A stretch of 64,000 bases of DNA from Gnetum montanum (GCA_015680685.1 MNCI01038230.1:296648-360647); one strand, 5' to 3'; shown: positions 47,806 through 60,014, counted from the stretch's first letter. Translations and numbers: made by a program. Notes: generated by a model from the sequence alone, not told the origin.

Positions 47806-48424
47806 AGCACTTAAGCCTTGACATGCTTCAACCCAACTACTCGCCTTCACGAGGACAAAGAGAAAATATATAATAATATTTTTTTTTAATTAAAGGTCTG
47901 AAAAGACCTTAAACTAACAAGTCAAGTAAAGTTGCGTTCCTTAGGATCCGAAAAGACCTTAAAATAGCAGTTTTGACCCATTACGTTCACAATCTGCAAC
48001 AACGTTAAACTAACCATATCCTCACACCAGAAGTCACCTCGCTCTCTTCCACAGGGGCAGTATCACATTTCCTAATGGTTTCATGATTCCATTTCTTGCA
48101 ATGGTAATTCGATACTCCTTGTACTTACAATTTTCTTTATCATTTTTTTGCATATCAAGATTTCGCACGTTGCAATATGGCACTCTGAGACGATACTAAA
48201 CTAGTAGTTTGGCACTTGCATGTCAACCGTTACATGTTCCATTAACAATTCTACATTCTTGCACCTTGGCGGTCCACCACGACCTTAAAATAGCAAACTT
48301 TCAATCTTTACGTCACCTCACTTAGCAAGTTGCATCTCAATGTTGCTTTGTAGATTTGTGTTTCCCCTAATCTCTGATGACCCTTACCCAGGCTTTCGTC
48401 TTATGATGACAGGTTAAGCAATAG
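47806..48424 (+). repeat. Spacer of C before pol, with AAGACCTTAAACTA repeats
   Basis: Irregular words such as GAAAAGACCTTAAACTAACA (47897), GACCTTAAAATAGCA and GATACTAAACTAGTAG recur between 47890 and 48300. A has the reverse complement of such words at 13660-14040. No gene. Confidence 0.55.
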
Positions 48425-51400
48425 ATGGGAATCCATCATGCCCTTTCAATGCCTTTAATGTTAGCAAGGCCACAAGGTAGGTTCGAGAGATGGTTGAACC
48501 CCAACATCATTGACTGGGGGTCAACTACGATTGACACTGTAGCAGCCTTGGAAGTATCCCTAGATTGGCCAAGAAACCTAGTCCAAGCCCTAGATTTAGA
48601 GGCCAGGGATGTAACCGAAGATCCTCTTGTCGAGATACCTATGATCACGTCAAAGGGGGAGGTAAAGACGTTAAGACTTAGCTCCCTCCTAGACACACAA
48701 ACACATGAAGGCGTAGTTAAAGTTCTGCAGGATCACATCGATGTCTTCACATGGTCGTACAGTGACATGTCGAGTTTGGATCCGTGGTTGATTTAGCATA
48801 ACATTGTCATAGACCCACACGTAAAGGTATTCCAGCAAAAGGCTCATAAAATTAAGCCAAAAATCACACTATCCGTGAGGGATGAATTCACTAAGCTATA
48901 CCAAGCAGGTTTCATCTGCGCAACTAACTATTCAGAGTGGGTGTCCAACATCATTGTAGTTTTGAAGAAAATAGGAGGAATATGAATCTGCATATACTTT
49001 TGAGACTTGAACAAGGTACTGATCAAAGAAAAATTCCCACTCCCAAGCATTGATCAGCTCATCGACACCATGGCTGGTTATGCCTTGCTATCTTTCATGA
49101 ACAGCTTCTCCGGATACAACCATATCTGCATCAACCTAGAGCACCAGCTGTCAACAACCTTCATGACTCCATGGGGAACCTTCCGCTATACCATGATGCC
49201 TTTCATGCTCAAGAATGCTGGAGCAACCTACCAACGAGCCATGACATACATTTTTAGTGATTACATCCTAGAAACTTTAAACGACTACATAGACGATATA
49301 GCAGTTAAATCCAAGGTAGCAGCTGACCACCCTCGTGATTTAGGGGTAGTCCTCAAATGCTGCCGAATGCATGATCTACACCTCAACCCCAAGAAGTGCA
49401 TCTTCGGGGTAAGAACCGAATGCATGTTGGGATTCGTGGTATCAGAGGTAGGAATATGGGTGGACCCTGACAAAGTTAAGGCCATCATTACCCTAGCACC
49501 CCCCCCCCCACAAACCTTAAAGAATTATGCGGTTTACAAGGAAGAGTGTAGTTCATCCATAGGTTTATAGCCAGGGTGACTGACAAGTTACACCCCATGC
49601 AACATCTTTTAAATAAGGTGGTTAACTTTGAATGGATGACTCAATGTCAACAAGCCTTCGACAACCTGAAGGAAGAGTTCTCATGCCTCCCAACTATGCA
49701 TCCACCACATGGTGATAAACTTTTTTCATCTACCTTTCCACCTCTGATGCATCTGTCGCTGCATTGCTATGTCAGAAATAGGATGACAGTTTTGAGATAC
49801 TGGTATACTATCTGAGTCACATGCTATTAGCAATGAAGTAGAAAGAAACTACCTAGCCCTAGTATTCACAGTGAAAAAGTGGCGACACTATCTGTTCTAC
49901 AGCACAAATAATATCATTTGCAAAAGCAATGTACTCCGAGCTATCACTAACAACTTGTACAAAAGTAGTAGGATAGCTCGATGGAAAGCAATAACTACAG
50001 AATTCGATCTACACTATGTAAGCCAATCATTGACGAAGGGTGGAGCCATAGCAACCCAACTCACAGCTTCGCCGATCGATGATCAGGAAACCATATACCC
50101 CGAGTTCCCAGATGAATACATCAGCAATGTCCACATCATCCCATTGCATCTTGAGGCTATACTACATTTCGATGGCACGTCAACTGTGCAAGGAGGTAGC
50201 GCCATTGCCATAATCACATTATCCTCAGGGGAAATACACCCATCTACTTACTAATTTACGTTCCCCTAAACCAACAACGTGGCAGAGTACGAGGGGCTGG
50301 TCAGAGGCCTCTTAACTACCCAAATGTTATGCATACAACACTTGGCCATCCAAGGAGATTCACAATTAGTGGTGAATCAAGTCACCGAGGTCTACGCCTA
50401 CAAGGCTATGCACCTACAACCTTACTACAATCTGGCAAAAATCCTACTAAAGCGATTCGCAACCATAGATGTGCAACATGTGCCATGCAATGAAAATGCT
50501 GTAGCAGACGCTTTAGCTACCCTCGTGCTAAATGTCCCATCACATTCACTACTGAACCTGCTAATCTCAATTATAGAATGTATAGAACCTATCACTTAGG
50601 CAAAACACGTGGCATCTATCAGTGTCGCAGATACCCAAGAGTGGTACGCCAATATCAAGGCTTATCTACAACATGGCGAACCTCCAGGTGGATTGACATC
50701 CGCTTAGAGGGATGCAATCCGCAAACATGTCTGGTAGTACATACTCGTAGGAAATGATGTCCTCTGCTAATTTTCCTACAATGGGGTATTGTTGGTATGC
50801 TTGGGTGGCGAGCAAACATAGAAAGTAGTTAATGAGGTACATAAGGAACTATGCGGCGGGCATATAGTGCCCAGGGCTATGGCTGCCAAAATCAAACGCT
50901 TAGGGTACTATTGGCCTTACATGGAACACGACTGCCTGTCAAAAGTAGAAACATGTGACACATGCCAAAGATACATAAATCTCATACACATATCACCTAC
51001 TGACTTGCACCCTACTCAAATCACATGGCCCTTTCAACGATGGGGTTAGACCTCATAGGGCCTATCACGCTTAAATCTTCCATAGCACATAGCTTCATCA
51101 TTACCACCACTGAATATTTCACTAAGTGGATGGAAGTCATCCCCTTAAGAAAAACCACATCACAAAAAATTTTCCATTTCATCTTAGACAACATTATAGT
51201 AAGGTTTGGGCTTCCAATGACCATTGTGATCGACAATGGTCCACAGTTCAGCAATGTAGAGACCTGAACCTTCTATAGCAATCTAGGCATTAAACAATCA
51301 TTTTCTTCCCCATATTATCCATAGGTGAACAGTCAGGTAGAGGCTATAAATAAGTCCATCATCAACTTGCTGAAGCGAATGCTTAACAATAGCAAGAGGC

Positions 51401-51882
51401 AGTGGCATGAGCAAATACTCTACGTTCTGTGGGCTTACAGAATGACGTGATGAACTATGACAAGTAAGACCCCTTATAGTCTTGTTTACGAATCTGAAGT
51501 TGTGTTTCCTCTTGAGTTACAGGTACCATAGCTCTGGATGATCCTCGTAGATGTCATGAGTGAAGGCCAAAACAACAAATCATGCATCATCGACCTCGAC
51601 TTAGTGGAGGAAGAGTGCACGTAGACACTGAAATGCATTGAGCACTACCAAAGCAAGCAGTAGCACAAGCACCATGCAGACCTACATTGACGGCCATTGT
51701 AGAAGGGAGACCTTATTCTCAACGCCACTTGTGAACATGAGAGAAAATTCTCAGTCAACTGGGAAGGCCCTTGCGTGGTTACTAAAGCCTTCGGGAATGG
51801 AGCCTTCAAGCTAGCAAACATGAATGGCGACGAGCTTGCCAACCCAATGAACCACTCGTACCTCAAGCTGTACTACATCTGA
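48425..51882 (+). pseudogene. Pol of element C: RT, two RNase H domains, integrase
   Basis: It starts MGIHHALS at 48425. The RT core (49007-49490) has FMNSFSGYNH where relatives have FMDGFSGYNQ, so a catalytic Asp is changed to Asn; YIDD is kept. An 11-base run of C at 49499-49509 shifts the frame. A first RNase H follows (about 49860-50060), then a second (50150-50560) with intact HFDGTS, EYEGLVRG, GDSQLV and VADALA. The integrase zinc region has RAMAAKIKRLGYYW and CDTCQRY (50867-50980). The core keeps all three acidic residues (DLIGPI; IDNGPQF; QVEAINK). The C-terminus ends NHSYLKLYYI, stop 51880-51882. Several stops are present. Confidence 0.9.
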
Positions 51883-52449
51883 AGCACCCCAGCAACAGCG
51901 TCGACCATCATCCACTACGATGTTAAACTGGCATCAACACCAAGAAGCATCTGCAATGATGATAAGCTAGCACCACCGAGTAGCGTCTGCTACAACGTTA
52001 AACTGACGTTCATAGCAAGCAGCATCTGCTACGATGATAAACTGGCATGTACGGTCCACTGGGACCTTAAACTAGCACAGTGGTCTATTGACACCTTAAA
52101 CCATCATACGGTCTACCAAGACCTTAAACTGGGTTTGCGTCACACCCTTAACACAAACTAGCACCAGCCACACATCAGGCGAGTAGACATGATGCAACGC
52201 ATGGGTGGGTCACCGTAGCTCCAAAACGCGATTCACGATGCACTGAGAACCCGATTTGGAACATGCACGATGTCGCCACCCTAGGCATCATGTTGACTCT
52301 CTGAAGATGCTGCACAACATCATGTTAGCTCTCCGTACCTCCCATTGCCATGACCCAGTGTCTCAATAGTGGTTTTGGAGTAAGTTGATGCATCTGGAGT
52401 GATGGTAGTATTGTGGCCTATCTACAATATTGTTGTTCACTTGTCCTTC
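51883..52449 (+). repeat. Spacer of C after integrase, irregular repeats
   Basis: At 51900-52160 variants of CATCTGCTACGATGATAAAC followed by TGGCA recur every 35-55 bp. The stretch 52160-52449 is non-coding on this strand. Confidence 0.6.
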
Positions 52450-53162
52450 TGACACTTGGGTTTGCAAAACCGTTAGCTATGTGGTAGCTGATCCCATAGT
52501 TGAACTAAGAATGCAAATCACTGGTAGGGACTCCAGAGCATCTACACCCACAAACAGGTCCTGGCGCCTTCAGAACTAGCTCCACGATGCTGATACTACT
52601 AGGGTCATCGCTAGCCTTCTGACTTTGGACACCTCGCATCAGCTCAAGTGTCCAAGAGTAACAACAATGCCAGTAGCTAGTAAGACCTTCACCCTCACAA
52701 GCATGTCTCACCATAGCAACAAATGCTATCGCATCATGAAGTGAATGCCTCGAATAGCCTAGCCACTATAGAGTGAAAACTCCCATGGTGCGCGTAACAT
52801 AGCTCGCGACCAAGGGAACACCATTACGAGTACCATGTCATGCATAACATAGCTCTCCACATGGAACACATTTTTAGGCAAGTAAAAACTCTTCACAAAT
52901 CTAACGCCGCTCATCCTGTGAAGGAAACACCTGTCCTACAAGGGGTTGAAGAACAGTGCCAGCCAAAGATGAAAAACGCGGATGAGTCCCTCAGAACACT
53001 TTGATGAGGGACTCTGCTAAAAATCATCTTCGCTCTCTACCTTAACCTCTGTATGATCAATGCAACACTCTGAAGCATGGTCAAGCAACGTTTGACACTC
53101 ACCAAATGACGACCTTAGCAGTTCACTTGTTGCAATGTTTCGTATTCTTTGCCAACGTCCAT
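52450..53162 (-). pseudogene. Antisense gene-like region beside the 3' LTR of C
   Basis: The minus strand has an open stretch (53199-53017) and RVPHQS near 53005. After TTTCCTTCACAG comes an ATG at 52914 with FYLPKNVFHVESYV (about 52890-52850), then further homology down to 52450. All of these have counterparts in A on the matching antisense strand (RIPHQS; FNLPIDVFHAASCV; 9180-9310). The first exon and true start are uncertain because two frames are open at the beginning. No known domain seen. Confidence 0.5.
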
Positions 53163-53186
53163 CGAGCACGTTCTCTGGACATCGAC

Positions 53187-53199
53187 AAAGAGGGGCCAA
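53187..53199 (+). other. Polypurine tract of element C
   Basis: AAAGAGGGGCCAA directly before the LTR start. Confidence 0.88.
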
Positions 53200-54925
53200 T
53201 GAAACACCTCAAAAAATATGAGGTCATCTTGGCTTCACCAAGCCTTGGAATCTGCGCAGTACTATGATAGTTCTCCAGGAGGAGAACGCTCTGAGTTCGA
53301 GCCAACCAATTTGGAAAATTTTCTACTTTAGGTGTCAATAGGTTTTGTGTCATCTTGCCTGTCCACCAAAGTAATCTGCCCAGCTGACAACCTGCTCAAA
53401 ATGGCACGTGGAGTTGGCATCAGCATTCTGAATGCATAAAAAATAGTTTGGCAAGCTTTCTAGGTCACAAAGCCTACCATGCTATGCTACACTATGTAGC
53501 ATAGCAAGCTTTAGAAGAAAATGACGGAATGAAGTGCTATGCTATGTGACATCATGCAGTGTAGCATGGAAATGACTTAATTAACTACTCCCCTCATCTA
53601 ATTTCGAGTTCTGCAATGATGTCCCTTTCCATCAAGAAGTGGCGGACCATGTCTACTGCTACGCTACACTGAGCTACATGGCGTAGCAATCCTATGGAAG
53701 AGACAGAAGGTAGTTCTAAGGGCAGAGTCAATGGAGTTCACAAGACTTGCATCATAGAAGACAAGGTTTACAAATCTGTAAAGCTTTTTGTGACTAAGGC
53801 CAGTCGCTATGCTACATAGCGTAGCATAACGTAGCAAGAATGTGACACACAGCAAAATGTGCAAAAAAGTATTACGACTACGCCAAGCATGCTACGTTAT
53901 AAGGCACAACAAGGTATGCAGATGGTTGAGTGACATCAATGCACCCCACCTAATCAGACCATTGGCACATGCCCCCAGACGTTGGGGATGCAATTACAAC
54001 ATAGTAGGATTGCAATTATTGTAAACAGGTTCACATCGCAACGATCTTGTAGGTCCAATAGTCAGAAAAAAAACATAACTGGTGCCAGAAAGATAGCAAA
54101 AGGTCAAGGCACGTAGCATTCAAACCACCCCCTTCGCATGCCCTTGGTCCTATAAATACCCTAACAAACGACATGTAAAGGCTCTCCCGGCTCGGATTCT
54201 CTCTGTCTCTCTCCCCCAAAAATTTTTAAAGGTTGAAAATTTTGAAAAAGAATTGACCTCTCTCTTGAAGCAAATAGCTTCCAAGGGTGAGAACTTTGAA
54301 ATTCTGAAGCAAGGACGTCTTCCCTCTCCAGCATTATAATATCGAAGTCATCTGTTTAACACTAAAAATAGTGAGCCTTGCTCTCTCGGCTGGCGTGGAG
54401 TCCTGTCTCCATTTCTACCACCTTGGTAGAATCTCACATTATGTGTGCCCAAACCTGCACTTGAACACATAGCTCTCTCTACTCAACATACCTTGGTTAC
54501 TCTTAGGACTCTTGCACTCTGTCATGCTATGCAATCGATTTTATCCACCTTGATCGAGCAAGTTTGTAGCTTCGGAGTAGTGCATGTTTCTAACTATAAT
54601 TTACTCTATTTCTTGCTTGTTGTCTTGTTTTGCATCATTTTCTTTCTAATTTACTTTAATCATCATTTCATATTATTGTTGCATTTTTTTATGGTTTCTC
54701 TCCTACTTTGTTTATTTCCAAGCATTATCTCGCATTTCGCACTATTTATGTTGCAAAAGGCTATATAGACGCTGACGTAAGTCCTTGTCTGATCAACCAA
54801 ACCATTCAAGGTGCCCTGTATCTACATGCATTCCTAGCATGGCCCTCCCATGGGTACGGGGTCAAGATTTTTGTGTCCGTTGACCTCTCAGTGTTTTCCA
54901 GCCGTCGACATTTTCGGTCATTACA
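53200..54925 (+). repeat. 3' LTR of element C (1.73 kb)
   Basis: It starts TGAAACACCTCAAAAAATAT and ends TTTTCGGTCATTACA, full-length match to 26602-28262. TATA box CCTATAAATA at 54149-54158. About 70 bp around 54305-54385 has no counterpart in the 5' LTR. Confidence 0.92.
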
Positions 54926-54930
54926 GTCAG
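54926..54930. repeat. Target site duplication of element C, right copy (GTCAG)
   Basis: Matches 26597-26601. Confidence 0.88.
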
Positions 54931-55730
54931 GTGTTTGAAATGTAGATAAAAGAGGATTTAATTAAATAATCTAAATTAACTAATTAACTAATCCTAACAT
55001 AAGTATCTAATTCCATCTTTGATATACATCTTGAACCCATGTACCCACTGCTAGGAAATCAAATGCTACACTACTGGGTGTACCAAGTGACAATGCTACT
55101 AGAATTACCAAGCGAATACATGTTATGCTCAAAGTGATCATACTTATGTATTTAATCTATCTATCTTAATTACCTCATTAACTTGATTTTTCAAAAATAT
55201 TTGCGAAATAATTATGAATAATTAATAAATAATTGAAAACATTAAATGCATAAATAAAATATCCAATCTATTCAAGGTGTAGCAAGGTTTATTAGAAAGC
55301 TCATCTTTATTATCACATACACTATCGTGCGCAGGTACAACAATGCTCGAATAAAGATCCATACACTCAATGACTCCTGCTACAAGCACTTGAGAAAAAA
55401 TATTTTAACTTTTGAATGAAAAAAAATGCAAGAGCTTTGCTACTACTGAAATCTAAATTTCTATAAATGTGGTCGGTAGGCATCTATTTATAGGTAATAG
55501 ATAGATACTACATTGATGAGGCCTCATCGATGTAGTCAACCAATGACGACTTATCATACCTCCATGATTGAATGAAAACTCATCCTTGAGTTCTTTTATA
55601 AAATTGGAAAGGTATGAGATTATTGATTGACTTTTCTTCAACGAAAAAAACTGACTAACTTGACAAAAAAATGGAGTGCCTAGGTGTATGGATCAACACA
55701 TTGCAAAAATGGTGGTGTTCGGGACACAAA
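54931..55730 (-). repeat. Family II LTR, minus orientation, second piece (3' LTR of D)
   Basis: The reverse complement aligns with 4780-5280 of the B LTR (GAGCTCTTGCA, CATTGTTGTAC, CATAAGTATGAT). It is the upstream part of the LTR whose downstream part is 26021-26601. The outer end near 55730 is approximate. With D's pol and ORF3 on the same strand further right, the simplest reading is D's 3' LTR. Confidence 0.65.
55485..55535 (-). promoter_or_regulatory. TATA box and upstream palindrome in the LTR of D
   Basis: On the minus strand CCTATAAATA (55494-55485) is preceded, 13 bp upstream, by a 28-bp near-perfect palindrome (55508-55535) built from CTACATTGATGAGG and its complement. A similar inverted repeat plus TATA-like sequence occurs at 59128-59202 on the same strand. 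Confidence 0.6.
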
Positions 55731-55769
55731 ATTAAATACCATGATACAAATCTTTAGAAATTGAATAAC

Positions 55770-58598
55770 ACATTCCTTGGTGGTGTGAATCTTGTTGGGG
55801 AAGATCAAATTATCCTAGGGAATGGTGGTTCCTAAGGCTCCAAGAGGCCTTCACCAGCTTCATGCACTAGTGGTTGTTGAGGCAACTATGGTTGTATTGC
55901 TGCTACTGCAACTTCAAGTCGAAGGAAGAAAGCATCTAGAAGTGCTTTTATTTTCTCCTTCTTATTCCTAGAATCATGCACCATCCATGCAGCTTCCCAA
56001 ATGTGGGTTGGAATAGGCACATCCCAAGGACATGGGATTACTAGAAACAACTCGTTGGCATTGATGAACCAGACAAAAAACTATTTGCATTCAATATGAA
56101 ACACTCTCACTATGGTTTTTAGCTTTTGGTAGTCATTTATTCATCTGACTAGGTCCTCAGTGATAGATCATTAATCTATGAATCATCCTTTGAGAACTTC
56201 AAATTCAACATTAGCAGCCTCAAGCTTTTACTTGGTGTCCTTGTGATGTTTGAACATAGCCTAATATAGCATATATGAGCTAGCCACCTACTTCTCCAAT
56301 TCTAACCATGACCATTTGACTAGCAGCATTGCTAGGTTTGCATGATGGAGATTGGCCAACTCCATATACTCTATCATTCATTCGATCTATAACTCCTTCA
56401 AGTGGATCTCTACTTTGTTATAGGCATCAATCCCATCAAGGATGGGCTGCCAAACCTTTCTTTCTTACTAGAGTTATTGCAGGGTTTCATTTACTTTCAT
56501 TTTCTTCATTTAGATTTGTTACTTGGTTCCTGTGGTGATTTTTCACTCTCTAAAATTTGAGAGATTCATTCTTCCAGATGATGTTCTTGATGGCAAAATT
56601 TTTTCACAATGTGCATACTTCCTCGATTGACAAATTGCAATTCTCTATAGCCAATTTCCTTAGTTCAGTGTTGACTCTAACAAGTTACTCCTACTATTGA
56701 TGAATGAACTCCTATATTTCATCTCTTTGAGCATCAACATTACATAATTGGTGATTTTGTATGGTCAATGCTACATTCTCTTGGCACATCTGAGTCATGT
56801 CCTTTTGGTTGAGTGTGTTTTAGCTTCTGCAATGGATTGTCTAAAGATGGTCATTACTACATCCTCCTTAGCCTTTTGAAATCATTCTTAAAGTTGTTTC
56901 ATAGCTTCATCTCTTGTCGTTTCCAAGCTAAGGATTGCTTGTTTTGCAAGTTAGGCATGAATTTCAAAAACCTTTGTAGCCAAGCATTGATTTTTCTCTT
57001 GGGCCATTCTTAGTTTCCCTTCCAAGATGATGCATTTACCCCTTGCATTTAGTAGCTTCAACTATGTTGTGATGATCTTCTCTAGGAGATCAAAAATATC
57101 TGGAGTTGGTTGCCTAGTTTCTACTAGTCATTCCAATAGTTGTTTATGTTAGGCTGCATTTAATTTTTTGTTGACCATGTCTATAGATGTTGGAATATCT
57201 TGGAGTGCAGATACATTTGGTAAAGATGACATGGGTGCATTTAGTTCTTCAACTACATGATCAACCACCACTTCTACCATTGTTTCCTACCCTTAGTGTT
57301 ACATCATCAAGATAGTTGCCTCTTCACCTTCCTCCAACCTTACCTAGAAAGTGGTGGCATTTCCAAAGATTTTTGGAAATAGCTGATGTGTTGCTAATGA
57401 CACTGTCACCTCTTGAGCATTGGGATCCAACCTTGAAGGAAGCTACATTCTTTGGGTATAAAAAATGGAATCACCTTTCTCCATCTAGCTAACTATTTGG
57501 GCCACCTCATTAAGGTTACTCATCGTTGTCTGATACAAAGATGGATCCGCCCCACTCATTCCCACTTGTTGCTCTTGTTTGCTCAAAAGCCATTCTTGGA
57601 TTTGACATAGATGCTTAAGGACAATATTGGCCACCAGTGTTATTTCCTAAGTAGGTGGTGGTTGTGACAGCTCCTCTTCTTAAGTGGTTTTTTGTGTTTT
57701 ATCCTAGATGATTTTTGCCCATGAGGCCAAGGGAGCATGCCTGAGGGTATCATTAGAATAGCAAAAAATGCCTACCCTTTTACAAAGTTTTCTGACAAGG
57801 CATGGAAATGGCAACATCTTCCTTCCACATTTGTTCTTCTTTAAGTTCTTCTCAATCTTCAAAAAAATCAATTATGGAAGGTTAATGAAAAATTTCTCAC
57901 TTAGAGAGATGCATGCTTGTGTGGAGAAAGAAATTACCTTGCTTTCCCTCACCATTCGATTGAGGTGATAGGCCATAATCTTGGAATAAATCTACTCAAC
58001 TGATGTGGGCATCATTGGGTCCATTTCCTTTTTACCTCAGGATGGCCTTTTGTTGATATTTTTTCCAACTATGTTCCAATGTCTAGCAACCCCAATGCTT
58101 GTGCAATGGCTTCCACCAAGTAGGACACTTGAATGTCCTTGATTTTTACAACAAACCTTGGCCTTTGGTTATTCTAGAATAGATAAGTATCTCCCATGTA
58201 CCATTTCCCACTAGACATAATGACTAGCCACATGGGAGAGGTTTGCAATTGTGTCTTGACATCCTCTGTAGCTTTGTCCAAAAATGGCCCAAAATTTATT
58301 TCATGAAGAAGTGATCTTTGGATTTCTTAGGACTTAATGATGTCTAGGTAGGCTTGAGTGCAAGTGACCTCATGCCTTAACACGAGTCCAGGTGCTTCTC
58401 CTCGTTGGGATTGTTTGGTAGGCACTTCTTCCTCTAAAATTTGTCAAATAGATTCCACTTCAGGTTCCTCATGAAGAGGTCCCATTGCATGGGTTGCCTC
58501 TTAATATTATTGGCCTTGTTTTTGCTAGCCCCTTCCAACTCTAGGTCATTTCTCCTATGGTTATGAGCGTTCTCCTTCCTATGGATGCTTTTGTTTGG
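55770..58598 (-). pseudogene. ORF3 of element D, long coiled-coil ORF after pol
   Basis: The minus strand starts ATGGCACCC (MAPKQKHP) at 58598, right after an acceptor-like TTTTATTATGATTACAG. The frame can be followed, with many TAG stops and a few frame changes, to about 55770. The N-terminal third includes KSGKWYMGDTYL-like sequence. The middle has YSKIMAYHLNRMV and KMLPFPCLVRKLCKRVGI, which recalls the plant 'putative transposon protein' domain found in some gypsy ORFs. The second half is Glu/Lys/Leu-rich and looks like coiled coil. By position between pol and 3' LTR it corresponds to the extra, often called env-like, ORF of Athila elements. No signal peptide or membrane segment is seen. 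Confidence 0.5.
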
Positions 58599-59005
58599 GT
58601 GCCATCTGTAATCATAATAAAACCATGGATTAACAATCATTGTGTAACCTTAAAACAATTGGGATACCTTAAATTTTGAGGGTAGTTAGAGTTGGCTAAG
58701 GTATGATTATGGCTAATTTAATTAACTCAATTGTTAGATTTATTTATACATTACCAGTAATAAATTATTTTGAAGGTTTTTGGAAGGGTTAATTGTCAAA
58801 AGAGTTGATATTTTTATGTTGTTAAGGTTACTAACCCTTGGGGGAAGTTAGAAATTTTTTAAAAAAATTTCATCGAAAACCTTAAGCTTTTTGGCCCCCA
58901 TGATAAAGATCTTACCTCTGGTAAGTGTATGATCAAAAAACAAAGTGATTTGGACAAATTGTTTGAAAGTTATGGGCTTTGGAAATCTTTAATTAAATAA
59001 GTTAA

Positions 59006-59114
59006 AGAATTTTTTGTAGTTTTCTCATAACACATGGGAAATTTTTCCAAACCCTAAACCCTAAAAAAATTGCAAAAATTCCCCATGTGTTATGAGCAAA
59101 CTACAAAAAATTCT
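59006..59114. repeat. Inverted repeat, 41-bp arms, telomere-like loop
   Basis: Arms 59006-59046 and 59074-59114 are complementary with two mismatches (core CATAACACATGGG / CCCATGTGTTATG). The 27-base loop contains AACCCTAAACCCTAAA, about two plant telomere units. It could form a stable hairpin in DNA or RNA. Confidence 0.85.
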
Positions 59115-59127
59115 AAAGTATCTAGTA

Positions 59128-59202
59128 GTATATATAGTATTTTTTCACTATGTTGACAAGGCCTCATCAACGTAGTCAACTACATCGATGAGGCCTTGTC
59201 GA
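59128..59202 (-). promoter_or_regulatory. Possible internal promoter upstream of ORF3 in D
   Basis: A 23-bp inverted repeat (59153-59175 with 59180-59202, arms of the type CTACATCGATGAGGCC) lies just upstream, on the minus strand, of ACTATATATAC (59138-59128). The layout copies the LTR promoter at 55485-55535. ORF3 starts about 530 bp further down, after a splice-acceptor-like tract. Confidence 0.4.
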
Positions 59203-60014
59203 TGTAGCTATTGACCACCATTGACTTTGTTCAAACATTGAAAATACAAGGAATTTTTTTGATGAAACTTGGATCAAATGAAAGCTTAGAAGACCAAGCA
59301 TAGTATAAAATCATGAGAAGATGACATTAAAGTTCATAAATTTGAAAAAATGGAAAAATTTTGATTTAATGGATGAATGCAATGAAAGATTGAGTAGTGG
59401 GTGGTTTACATAATGGAAATACAAAATATAGGATTGTAAAAATGTCAAATATAAGGAAACTTAACTAATTAAGCCAAAAGTTATGCAAGTGGGTCCTCCC
59501 CATAGTAGGCCCATGCCCTTTTTACCCTTACATAACCTCAACTAAGGAGTCTATGGGCCTTGTTAATTTAATGATCATGATAAGTTAAGGAGCAACTAGA
59601 AAGAATCCACTCAAGAATCCAAAAATGTCAAACTAAGACATAGATTACAACATAAAACTTGGTAGTGAGGTCAATTATGGTAGCATGGATGGATGATAGA
59701 GAAGGTGGAATGGAGTTCCTAATTGAGGTCAGAATAAGTCCCTTGTGAAATTTGCAATTAAAATGACCTGAGAAGTTCCATCCTCAGTCCAAACCAAAAC
59801 CATATGCTTTCAATGACCTCACATTACCACTCCAAGACTAATCCACCCACTCAAGACATAAGAGTACTTTCACAAAACAACCATCATTCCACAAGGAGAA
59901 GAAAGGAGAAGTAGGAAGTGAAAGAGAGAGGGCCTTAGTTAGAGGGGACCTTTAGGCATAGTGTGGTTCAAGTTCCATAACCAGTGTTTGTAGCCTTTTT
60001 ATTTGTCCAAGGGG

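Larger units (their letters stand above)
26602..54925 (+). mobile_element. Element C: Tat-like retrotransposon carrying nested element G
   Basis: Bounded by GTCAG duplications and two 1.7-kb LTRs. It spans 28.3 kb, of which 14.0 kb is the inserted element G, so C itself is about 14.4 kb. Order: 5' LTR, primer site, hairpin-repeat leader, gag (29093-30571, resuming 44537-45830), protease (45941-46540), spacer with an antisense-exon relic, pol (48425-51882), repeat spacer, antisense relic, polypurine tract, 3' LTR. It is closest to A. Confidence 0.92.

Noticed and set aside
55770-58598. Whole region as an independent non-autonomous element with 5' LTR at 58650-60300
   Set aside because: I found no second LTR copy there. 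Position between D's pol and a same-strand family II LTR is explained more simply as D's own ORF3.
59047-59073. Interstitial telomere sequence
   Set aside because: Only about two CCCTAAA units, too few to call a telomeric array; reported only as the loop of the inverted repeat.
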